Below, one piece after another: positions 36,880 to 45,896 of a stretch of 64,000 nucleotides of DNA. Location: positions 7,256,501 through 7,320,500 of the forward strand of contig NC_056422.1 in the NCBI RefSeq assembly GCF_905147365.1. The letters are read 5' to 3'. The stretch is from Aricia agestis (taxonomy: Eukaryota > Arthropoda > Insecta > Lepidoptera > Lycaenidae). A program made the translations under genes and the position numbers. A model generated the notes under the pieces. The model did no database searches. It was given only the letters and a program-made list of their open reading frames with translations, and was not told where the DNA came from. Position 1 is the first letter of the stretch; each line of letters opens with the position of its first letter.

Positions 36880-37480
36880 CACATAATGGTACATAGGCGG
36901 GCTTAACGTTTCCGTCGAAAATTACAGGTGGGAGAGTTCTCGTGTCGACTTTTCTCAGTAGTCTCGGACTTCCTATTAAAATCGCTTGACATTTAGCGGT
37001 ATTCACAGACAACCCAAACTAGGTGGACCATGTGTTAACAGCACTCAGATCTCGATTTATATTATCGATGGCATTGGGTAGATTCTCCACTGTTTCCTGA
37101 TCGTACACCTGCAAGTCATCAGCGTACAGATGATGCGCACTGCGAATTACAAAGGAGACAAAATTTATGAATAATGAAAATAAAATGGGAGGGAGGACTC
37201 CGCCTTGTGGGACGCCAGCCTCGAGAGTCCGCCAATCAGAAAAAGACTGATCTACGCGCACACGCTGCTGACGGCCCTAAAGATAAGAACAAAACCATTT
37301 TAGAGCTTCGGGCGAGATCATAATATGAGAGAGGATTGCTAGAAGAATGTCATGATTGACATTGTTAAAGGCGTTTGAAAGTAATTATGCACCAAAATAG
37401 TAATTTTTGAATCCTCCATACCAGTTCTTATATCATTTGTGATTTTCAAAAGAGCTGTAGTGGTACTGTTACAGTATTCA
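36880..37480 (-). pseudogene. Jockey/CR1-like non-LTR reverse transcriptase fragment, broken
   Basis: Minus-strand translation gives ALLKITNDIRTGMEDSKIT, then QQRVRVDQSFSDWRTLEAGV, PQGGVLPPILFSLF, the catalytic HLYADDLQVYD, and after a stop WFGLSVNTAKCQAILIGSPR. A motif-A frameshift and an internal stop disable it. It joins the gypsy fragment on its upstream side near 37480 in the same orientation. Confidence 0.75.
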
Positions 37481-39118
37481 GTCTTCTGTAGTCGCCGCAC
37501 ACTTATAATCCGCCGTCTTTTTTCTGGACTATATGCATCGGGTTCGCCCAGGGACTATTTGAAGGTTTACAGATGCCCATTTCCATCATTCACTTAAATT
37601 CTTCTTTGGCGGCTTTGTATTTGTCGGGCGGGGGCGGGCGGAGAGCGGCGGTCCAGTAGTTTCTATATGGTGGACGACGTCGTGTTTGACGGGCTTCTTG
37701 AGTGAAAAAGGATGAAGAATGTCCGGATACTGTTTCAGTATGTCGTGGTATGCCTGCTCGGATTTCAACAGGCGAATACTGTCGACGGAACTTGCGATTT
37801 CTATAGTCTTCACTGATAATTCTGTGACGCTGTCGATTAGTTTGTTCTTATGTAAATCGACTAGCAGTTGATAGTGGCGAAAAAAATCGGCTCCTAATAT
37901 CGATGTCTTGACGTCGGCGATGATGAACGTCCATGTGAAAGATCTTCGTAGCCCCAGGTTCAGTGTGATAGTTTTCTCGCCGTATGTCTTGATTTTTGTG
38001 CTGTTTGCGGCGTACAGTGTGTACGGACCCTCTTCCTTTTTCTTGTTTTTAATAGTGGCGGCTAACACGGAGATATCCGCGCCCGTGTCCACGAGGAAAC
38101 ATTGGTTAGTGTTGCGATCGCGGACACAAAGGCGATTCGTCGTCTTGGGGACACCGACATCCGCCACAGTCGGTGTCGATTTTAGTTTTCCGACGTTTTA
38201 TTCCTCTGCAGCATGGCGATTCGCATCTCTTAGCTTTATCGCCAGATCGGAAGTGATATTTACATTCCCATGTCGATTCGTCTCTCGTTACAGGCCTTCG
38301 GCGCGCGGACTTTGACCGGGAGCGAGAGTACCGCGCGCGCGTGTGCAAGGGACGGCGATAGTGCGGCCGCGATGAGTGAGTATGTAGTTCGGCCACTTGA
38401 ACGGTAAGCTCTTCGATTTTCTTGGACATCATTTCTATGACGCTATTTTCTCTGCTGGTTGATAGTGCAGACGACGACGAGACTGCTGCAATAGTGTTGT
38501 TGTCGCCGGAATACTCCATCATTTTATCAGCCATCGCTGCGAGTGTGTCTAGTGATGATTCATTGTTTACGGAGAGCACGCAACGTATGTAAGGCGGCAA
38601 ATGATTGAGCCATCCTATTTTTAGACCATTTCAGTGATCATGTCGCCTGCTAATTCTCGCATCCTTCGGAGCAGCTGTGTAGGCTTCTGGTCGCCGAGTT
38701 CTAGGCCGCTGATGAGCTTCTGGAAATTTTGGACTTCTGATTTCTCGTAGACGGTGAGCAGGCTGTTCTTGATCGTTGCGTATTTGTCTTTCTTAGGCGG
38801 GTTGTAGAGGATGACAGTGAGATGCTGGAGATCTGTGTTTTGCAGCTGTTGAAGAACGTAGCGGAACTTCTGGTCGTCCAATGTCTTGAGAGGTTCGACG
38901 ACAGCTTCGAATTGGATAAACCATGCTCGTGGAATTTCGCGACAAAATGGTAGGAGTCTTGACTGTACGGATACGGCGGAGAGTTCGTGACATGGTTGAG
39001 ATTCTTCGGAAGTTCTCGATGGTCCGGCTGCCAGAGTTTCTTTTTCGCTTCTGTTTTTCGATGCTTCCTCGGCCATAGTTTCTGCTTATTTGTTCTTTTT
39101 TTAGTACGGGGTCACCAA
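37480..39118 (-). pseudogene. Ty3/gypsy-type retrotransposon internal region: gag, protease and start of RT, truncated
   Basis: Minus strand. Gag lies at 39076-38621 (MAEEASKNRSEKE; PCHELSAVSVQSRLLPFCRE; FEAVVEPLKTLDDQKFRYVL), a typical insect gypsy gag. A second gag/nucleocapsid-like frame rich in Arg and Ser with CKYHFRSGDKAKRC runs from 38600. The aspartic protease frame at 38167-37586 has the active-site CFLVDTGADISVL and later ILGADFFRHYQLLVD. It ends in the linker (EEFK, stop, MMEMGICKPSNSPWANPMHI) and VCGDYRRLNTVTVP, the start of gypsy RT. RT palm, RNase H and integrase are gone. The primer-binding region ttggtgaccccg follows the LTR. Stops between frames show it is inactive. Confidence 0.85.
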
Positions 39119-39353
39119 TGTTGAGACTTTGGTACAGGAGTAAATGATAACTCGACTGTAGGATCATAAGATCATAACATATGTAGATATACAAAATTTT
39201 ATAGACTAGAAAGAGACGATACATATTAACACAATAGAGACAAAACATAAACTAAACGATAGCGATGAAAATTGAGACGATACATGTGTGACGTGTGTTG
39301 AACTTTGAACCTCACTATCTTCCTACTCATTGTACGTCACCACAAATTTAACA
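39119..39353 (-). repeat. 5' LTR of the truncated gypsy element (about 235 bp)
   Basis: On the minus strand it runs from TGTTAAATTTGTGGTGACG to AAGTCTCAACA, directly followed by ttggtgaccccg and then gag. TG...CA boundaries fit an LTR. No second LTR was seen, in keeping with loss of the 3' half. Confidence 0.7.
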
Positions 39354-40263
39354 CCTACCCGAAAAAAACTTTTTCCTATATTTTTAATTTGATTGTCAAA
39401 CAGTTTCCATTTTAGTAACTAGATGGCGTATGGGTAGACAACTATCGGTAATACCAGGGAATACCATCAATAATTGCTACAAAGCTGGGCAAAAGAATGT
39501 AAAACTTGATACACATTTTCAACTTGAACAAGACGCAATAATATTTCAATGAATAGGATAATAAAGTTATTATAACGATGTTTTAGCTAAACTTCACGGA
39601 AGAAATAGCCCTATTTACCGATATTCAAACCAAAAGTCACAGGAATTATACATTTTGGTTTTGACAACATCTTACCTGCACTTGTGCAAGATAACGGATA
39701 TTTAATGGCTAATATTTTACCAATAATGAATATCAAAAACCCAAATAACACAATTTGGGAAAAAATAATAAAGACCACACCAACAATAAAAAGTAAAAGA
39801 AGTTTGAAAGTGATATGCCCATGGAATAACACTAATAAGCCCGTCAAAACTCTTTCAGTTGTCAAGTTTCAGTTTGACTATAATTTTATTATGTCAGCGT
39901 GTTCCTAAACTATTACCAGTGTACTGGCCTAATTGCTTAGGCCAATGATCGCTTAGGTTTAAGATATTTTGATTTAATATGTGACAGTTAACAGTACACT
40001 GATATTTTTTAGAAACACAACCCATATGTAGTCAGTGATGCCAACCTGCAGATAATTTCAGATCGGTGAGGAACCAATAGAAAATCTAGAAGTCTCTATC
40101 CTTACGCCATATAGTTAAGATTGTTAAAATTAAAATTAAAAAATATAAATGAAAATCCCTCATAGGCCGAATCGCAGCATATATACTAGTAATCTGTGAA
40201 TCGCAGTTTCACAGACCACAGTACAATTGACACCTGTGCTGTGAATCACGTGATACTATAACT
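39354..40263. other. Stretch between the gypsy LTR and the SINE-like repeat
   Basis: It contains a hydrophobic minus-strand frame (39611-39862, no ATG) and a small inverted repeat near 40180-40250 (aatctgtgaatcgcagttt). I see no supported gene. Confidence 0.4.
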
Positions 40264-40292
40264 AGAATCATGATAATATTGATGCGTGTAAT
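40264..40292. repeat. 29-bp exact inverted partner of 36800-36828
   Basis: agaatcatgataatattgat then gcgtgtaat: exact reverse complement of the left site, 3.4 kb away. It may be the other terminus of one element or a relic of a rearrangement. Confidence 0.75.
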
Positions 40293-40329
40293 CCTGCAGT
40301 CGAAATAGACCCGGGGCTCCCAATCTTTT

Positions 40330-40740
40330 TCAGCCTGTTTTTTTTTTTTTTTTTTTTTATGAAATAAGGGGGCAAGCGAGCAAACGGGTCACCCGATGGA
40401 AAGCAACTTCCGTCGCCCATGGACACTCGCAGCATCAGAAGAGCTGCAGGTGCGTTGCCGGTCTTTTAAGAGGGAATAGGGTAATAGGGGAGGGTAGAGA
40501 TGGGAAGGGAAGGGAAGGGAATAGGGGAGGGTAGGGAAGGGAATAGGGGAGGGTAGGGAAGGGAATAGGGTAGGGGATTGGGCCTACGGTAAACTCACTC
40601 ACTCGGCGAAACACAGCGTAAGCGCTGTTTCACGCCGGTTTTCTGTGAGAACGTGGTATTTCTCCGGTCGAGCCGGCCCATTCGTGCCGAAGCATGGCTC
40701 TCCCACGCCTGTGGCGCAGTTACACGTTCAATATTTTGCC
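40330..40740 (-). repeat. Lepidopteran SINE-like repeat, near complete, minus strand
   Basis: Plus strand reads poly-T, then atgaaataagggggcaagcg, an expanded (gggaagggaatag)n stretch, and ends at gccgaagcatggctctccca. It lies just upstream of the ankyrin gene. Confidence 0.78.
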
Positions 40741-40914
40741 ACGCCCCACAGCACCGTTCGTTACCTAGCTATTACAAAAATGTACATAAATAAACACCTT
40801 TAATGATTTATTATAGTTAGGTTAAGTAGGTAAATAATAATAAACAAATATTGAAATCTTCTGCCTGCTTGGTATAATTTATATTAAGTAGGTATCATTT
40901 TATTTTATAATATT

Positions 40915-41012
40915 TGTGGTTTCGGATAATGATGAAGGATCGACTCACGGCACCCCTCTTGCCTTTCCATGGCGCACCAGGGCACTGCGGCGCACGGTTT
41001 GAGAACCCCTGA
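40915..41012 (-). repeat. Partial hAT MITE (relative of 29936-30246)
   Basis: The reverse complement begins caggggttctcaaaccgtgcgccgc and continues into text resembling the inner part of the 29.9-kb element (tgagtc, ttatccgaaaccacaaatattataaaata). The other end was not located with confidence. Confidence 0.55.
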
Positions 41013-41170
41013 AATAGAAAAATTGACTCAAGACTGGTGTCAAGTCAGTGTCAAATGTCAATGTCCAAGTTGGAGTTTGGAGTTTGGATTTTGGAGTTGA
41101 GTTTGGACGTGAACGTGACCCAGCCCAGGCCGTGTACCGTATTATTTTTCTCTATGTTATAAGTACTCTA

Positions 41171-41341
41171 CTCGGTGAAACATGGCGGTAGCGGTCATTG
41201 ACTCCCTGTCAAAAACTTGTCATTTGCTATATAAACCGCGATTGACAGTGAAGTGTCAGATGTTGTCAATCGCGGCTTTGTATGGAAAATGACAAGTTTT
41301 TGACAGGGAGTCAATGACCGCTACCGCCATGTTTCACCGAG
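41171..41341. repeat. Perfect 54-bp inverted repeat hairpin upstream of the ankyrin gene
   Basis: 41171-41224 (ctcggtgaaacatggcggta...) is the exact reverse complement of 41288-41341. An inner pair ccgcgattgaca (41235-41246) / tgtcaatcgcgg (41264-41275) extends the fold. It lies 141 bp before the ATG at 41482. Confidence 0.85.
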
Positions 41342-41481
41342 TACAGTATAGTAATTATTATACTGGCCTTTCGACGTAAAGGCTAAAGCTCTTGTTTCTA
41401 TAGGCTATTTAAAAAAATGTCAGGAATCAACTGACTTTGACAGTAGGTACATTATTTTTTTTTAGTAAATCGAAGTCGAAA

Positions 41482-43319
41482 ATGGAGGAAGGTGTTTCAG
41501 TAAAACACGAAGGAAAAAATTTGGATATTAAACAGGAAAAACAGGAGAACCTCGATCCGTACAAATGTGAATTCGATTCCGGGAGCCAGGATAGCAGCAA
41601 AAGCGGTGGAAGTGGTTATCAGCGGTGGGCGCCTAACTTAAATGGAGTCAGGAAAAGTGCATTTACGCCATACAAATCTGTCCAGTGTACTGCGCTAACT
41701 AATCTTCAGAGAGGTAATTCACGTTGCTTTCTTTGTTTGACACGTTCGCATCGGTTGCTAGCTTCAAGGCCGTTGTCGCAGGTAATACGCAGGCGCGGGT
41801 GCCGGAGCTGCCTCAGCCCGACTGTAGTTTCCACGCGAAGGCCGGTCGCGGGGAGATCACTCGCGACGACGTGAAGCTGGAGCAGTATGTCGACATCACC
41901 GACGAGCACGGCCTCACCGCCCTGCACTGGGCAGCCAGCTACGGCCAGCTAAACAGCTGCCAAGACTTAGTTTGGTAAGGCCATTGTTCTTTGTTCTTTG
42001 TCTTCACAAATAATGTGATTCATTAAGTTACCAAAATTCTTATTCACCACAAAAGGGGAGTGAGACTCTCTGTTGAGATGATTTCTATAAAGTAGCAATA
42101 AAAATCTACAATGAAACTAAATCTTGTCACAATCTTATAAGATTTTGGGTTAAACTGTGGCTCATGGTGTTTATGAAACCATTATGTAGGAGTGGGGCCA
42201 CTGTCAACATGAGAGGCCCTGAGGGGGAGACTGCTCTGCACCTAGCAGCCGCCGGTGGTCATCATGAGATTGTCAAGTTTCTGTTGAATGAAGGTGCTGA
42301 TGCTGATATTCAGGATGATGTAAGTTTCTTTTGCTTTTAAAAGTATTAGTTACAAAAATACCTAACAAAATTTGCCTTAAATATACAGTGTAAGCTCTTT
42401 ATTCTCTTTCTTCACAAATTGCTAGACCACTTTTGAAATGTTTCAATGTTGTCTTGACATCTAATGAGCCTACTTTGCAGGTTTTGCATTTTTGTAGACA
42501 TCTACAATAACATTTTGATTCAGTCTTGATATGCGAAACCTGCAAAGTAGGCTCAACTGACAACATTAAATTTGTGTTTGCATTTGCAAGTTGTAGTAAA
42601 TGTTAGATTTAAGATTAATTAAGAACAAAACTTTGCATTTTAAGACATCCAAAAAAAAATCACAAATTATTCCAGTCTGGAAGTACCGCGCTGATGTATG
42701 CTGCTGCTGCCGACTTTCCTTATACCTGTAATGAGCTTCTTATCCATGGTGCGGACCTCACTCTTACCAATGACTATGACCAAGACGCCTACACTCTGAC
42801 TACAACTAACAATTGTAAAATGGGTAAGTTTGTTTTTTATCCCCATTAGGCTGCTTTTCCCCAATGTGTTGCGAGGAATGTGTTTTTAAAATGAGCTGCA
42901 CGGAGCGATGTCATGGCAAGCTCACGTCAATGAAGTGACTCCATTTGTTCTCAAAAACACATTCCTCACAAGTCGCAACACATCCCTGGAGGAAATGCAG
43001 CCTAATCCCCATTTTTTTGGTACTTTTGGCTGTAAATATTTTTAACTTAAAGTAGATTTTTAAAAATTGGTCATTTATTAATAATAAAAATCAACAATGT
43101 AATAATGACAATGTTTGCCCAGGACTATATTTCTCTTATTATTTTATTCTTCTTGAAGTGTCTGTCCTTAAACTTTGATGAATTGAAGGTGTAAATTGTT
43201 GTCTAGCCGTTTTTTGTTTACATTAATTATTAGCTTGTAGATTGTTCACAAAATATAATTCTATTTCAGCACAAACTGTGATAGAAAATTTTCTGATTGG
43301 CTGCCTCAGCAAGGTGTGA
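41482..43319 (+). CDS. Ankyrin-repeat protein of the RFXANK/ANKRA2 family, complete, 5 exons, 250 aa
   Basis: Exons 41482-41713, 41782-41974, 42190-42319, 42676-42823 and 43270-43319 keep phase throughout (753 nt including TGA). The N-terminal third is acidic and disordered (MEEGVSVKHEGKNLD) and ends with a conserved peptide ALTNLQRGN that matches the TLTNxQRGN segment just before the repeats in RFXANK and ANKRA2. Ankyrin repeats run from residue 118 to the end: HGLTALHWAASYGQ, GETALHLAAAGGHHEIVKFL, GSTALMYAAAADFPYTC, and a last repeat closing with QTVIENFLIGCL, also as in RFXANK. Vertebrate RFXANK joins RFX5 and RFXAP at promoters; ANKRA2 binds PxLPxI/L motifs of HDAC4/5 and megalin. A peptide-binding nuclear or cytoplasmic adaptor is therefore likely, but which of the two it represents cannot be decided here. 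The start context is gtcgaaaATGG. A poly(A) signal AATAAA is at 43459-43464. Confidence 0.92.
42845..43006. repeat. MITE in intron 4 of the ankyrin gene
   Basis: attaggctgcttttcccc against ggaaatgcagcctaat, with gcgaggaatgtgtttt mirrored by aaaacacattcctc. Related to 47273-47460. Confidence 0.7.
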
Positions 43320-43458
43320 AGGATTTTGTTGCTTTGGACAACCAATGTTAATTTGTTTTACAGAGACAGATGATAATGAAATACAGGGATTTAGTTTTTA
43401 ATGTAAATGTATTTAATATATAAGTTCATACCTTTACAAACATGTGATGTTATGACTC

Positions 43459-43464
43459 AATAAA
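43459..43464 (+). terminator. Candidate poly(A) signal of the RFXANK/ANKRA2-like gene
   Basis: AATAAA 140 nt downstream of the TGA at 43317-43319. The region that follows is AT-rich. Confidence 0.5.
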
Positions 43465-45111
43465 CAGACAATATATTAATTAAATCTATTTCTTATATCC
43501 CGTTTTATATATTATTTATTAGGACTAAATATTACTGGCTCACTGTTGATATAACACATTTGTAAGATCATGCTTTGTCTAGTTAGATCATCACAACTTA
43601 GCTCACATTTTTGGTTGCCTGGTTAAAAAGATGTAAGTGCTAATATTTCATATTGAAATGATGCAATATAATATTCCATTAAGTTTAAGCAATTGAACAA
43701 TACTACACGCCGAAATTAACTTGGCACCAGCTTCTATAGGTTTTCTTTCAGACAAGAGGCCTTGTTTACTTCAGTGTGTTATATACAATAAGTAACTACA
43801 TAGTAAATTATTGTAAAACAATATTATAATTTAATAAGTACCAATGAAATGTGAGTGAAGTTGTGACTACTATTTTAAATTAGGCTTTATTTCTTTAAGT
43901 ACACGGAGATTTCTTGAAGAATTTATTGGTGTTAGTAAATTAGATTAAGAGATGTATTATGTGTTGTTCAATATTTAGTGGATTGTTTGGGTTTTAAAAT
44001 ACACTTGTAATTGCTATTTAGCTAATACTATTGATGGATAAAACACTTTGAGGTTAGTAAAATACTTACAAGGCAACATAACTTTTGGGATGTATTGTTC
44101 AGTGAATGTTTTGTAGATTTATGAATTATAATATATTAAAAAAAAGCATGCCAAATGTTCTAACATAATGTTTGTCTAATGTTTCTTGGAGCATTTTCTG
44201 TATCAAAATATATTGCGGTTCACTGTAAACAAATTGGATGTATTTTCGAATAAAATGTAATGAGTAACAAAAATGTATCTAATTCTGTTGCTTAGAAATC
44301 TAAAGGATAATGAAATGCATTGAATTAATATTCCTTCCGTTCAAATAAGTCCAAAATTAAATAATGGTGTTACAATATACTACAGGTACATCATGTTGTT
44401 TATAGTAAAATAAATTGTGGTTATTATATATTTTATATTACTTTTTTAATTATTGGGTAAGATTTTATTTTTCAAATACAGCCAGAACTAGTCAAAAATG
44501 TTGAGTTTAAGATCCCAATTCCCAGCCTTACTCGGCTAGTAGTTTTGTGACATTACTTTCATCTTTAAACCTAAACTTTTTTGTATGTACTATCAGGAAG
44601 TTGATACCTAGGCAGATGGTGGACCTAAGTAATTTGGTCGCGTGAAATCAAACCTATCAGACCGATCACAGCTAACATTGAACTGACATAAGCCGACCAA
44701 CTGACCCGGCCCGTAAACTGCCTAGGAATCAATTTTCTCGATGGTACATACAAATCTGAGCATAATGTTACCTTATACAGAGTGAAAAACGGTTCATTTT
44801 GATTTGTAATAAAACATTTCGTAAACATGTTTTGTTTTGTAATTATGTTATGTAACTTACGTGGATATAATTATAGACACAATAATGTTGCTAACCTGTC
44901 CATGAAACGTGATGCCATAAGGCTCGATCTTATTCCTTAAAAACTAAACTATTCTTTTAGCTTCATGATAAGATTGTTTGTTTAACCGCTAATTGACCAC
45001 TCAACTTCTCGTGTTCACAAGAGTTTAAACCTCATATTCATTAAATAATAAATGTTTATGAAAAATATTAATGTAGTTTTGAATCCCTACTGTTTTAATA
45101 TATTAGACCTG

Positions 45112-45262
45112 TAAACCTTCAAGAAGAGAGCGTATTCCCTCTTAAAATGTCGGCAACGCACCTGTAACGATTCTGATGTTGCGAGTGTCCATGGGCGGCG
45201 GTAGTTGCTTTCCATCAGGTGACCTGTTTGCTCGTTTGCCCCCTTATTTTATATAAAAAAAT
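45112..45262 (+). repeat. Lepidopteran SINE-like repeat, 3' part
   Basis: gcgtattccctcttaaaatg then gagtgtccatgggcggcgg and gtttgcccccttattttat. In the spacer between the ankyrin and lyase genes. Confidence 0.72.
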
Positions 45263-45543
45263 ATTTTGAAACTGATAGCGACGCTACAAATAAAATGTAG
45301 TTTGTGAGTGTTAAAATTAAACACATGTTAATATTATAGAAATATATTTAAAAATATAAAACAATATTTTAGATCTTTAGGATCTATATCACAAATACAC
45401 TTTATAATGTCATCTTGTGATGATATTTTAAACTTTTATATACAAAAATATACAACAGTCTTGGTAAAATATATTATACAATTATTACTTTATGAACTTG
45501 CTTTTGTTTGCTTATTCGATATAAACAGGTTTTAGGCTATTTC

Positions 45544-45567
45544 CACACACGCCGCGCGGCGTGTGTG
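45544..45567. repeat. 24-bp perfect palindrome
   Basis: CACACACGCCGC followed by its exact reverse complement GCGGCGTGTGTG, with no loop, about 330 bp downstream of the HACL1 stop. Confidence 0.8.
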
Positions 45568-45896
45568 TAAACAGCTTTAGTTTTTTGGATCCTTCACTTA
45601 CCCGTAACCGTACCATACCACTGTAAGTATAATATAAAAATGCATCAAAATTAAAATATTTTTGTAAGTAAGGGTTTATAAGATTGTAAATAGCTTAGCC
45701 ACATATTTGCTAGAATAAAACCTGGCTTTGTAACCTGGATTTGACTTCTTAAAGAAAAAAAATATGGACCCCTCTGTGGCAAGTCTTCATTGTAAGTTCA
45801 ACTATAGAAAATCCCATACTGTCCAAGTATTATCAAACAAATCTAAAGTGCCAATAAAGGGATGACTTCCAATGATCGGGCAGTTTCTATAACAAA

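Larger units (their letters stand above)
43465..45896. other. Spacer between the convergent ankyrin and lyase genes
   Basis: The genes point toward each other. The spacer is AT-rich with a small palindromic repeat around 44600-44730 (ctaggcagatggtggaccta; tgcctagg), the partial SINE at 45112-45262 and the 24-bp palindrome. The 3' UTR of HACL1 presumably covers its right end; no clear AATAAA was found on that strand. Confidence 0.5.

Noticed and set aside
39611..39865. Hydrophobic 84-codon frame on minus with two possible membrane helices
   Set aside because: It begins with TTG rather than ATG, a stop lies just upstream, a splice donor cuts through it and no homologue is recognised; AT-rich DNA easily encodes Phe/Ile/Leu runs.
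40501..40580. Telomere-like or CRISPR-like array
   Set aside because: The gggaagggaatag units are slippage products within the purine-rich part of a SINE-like repeat, with no spacers.
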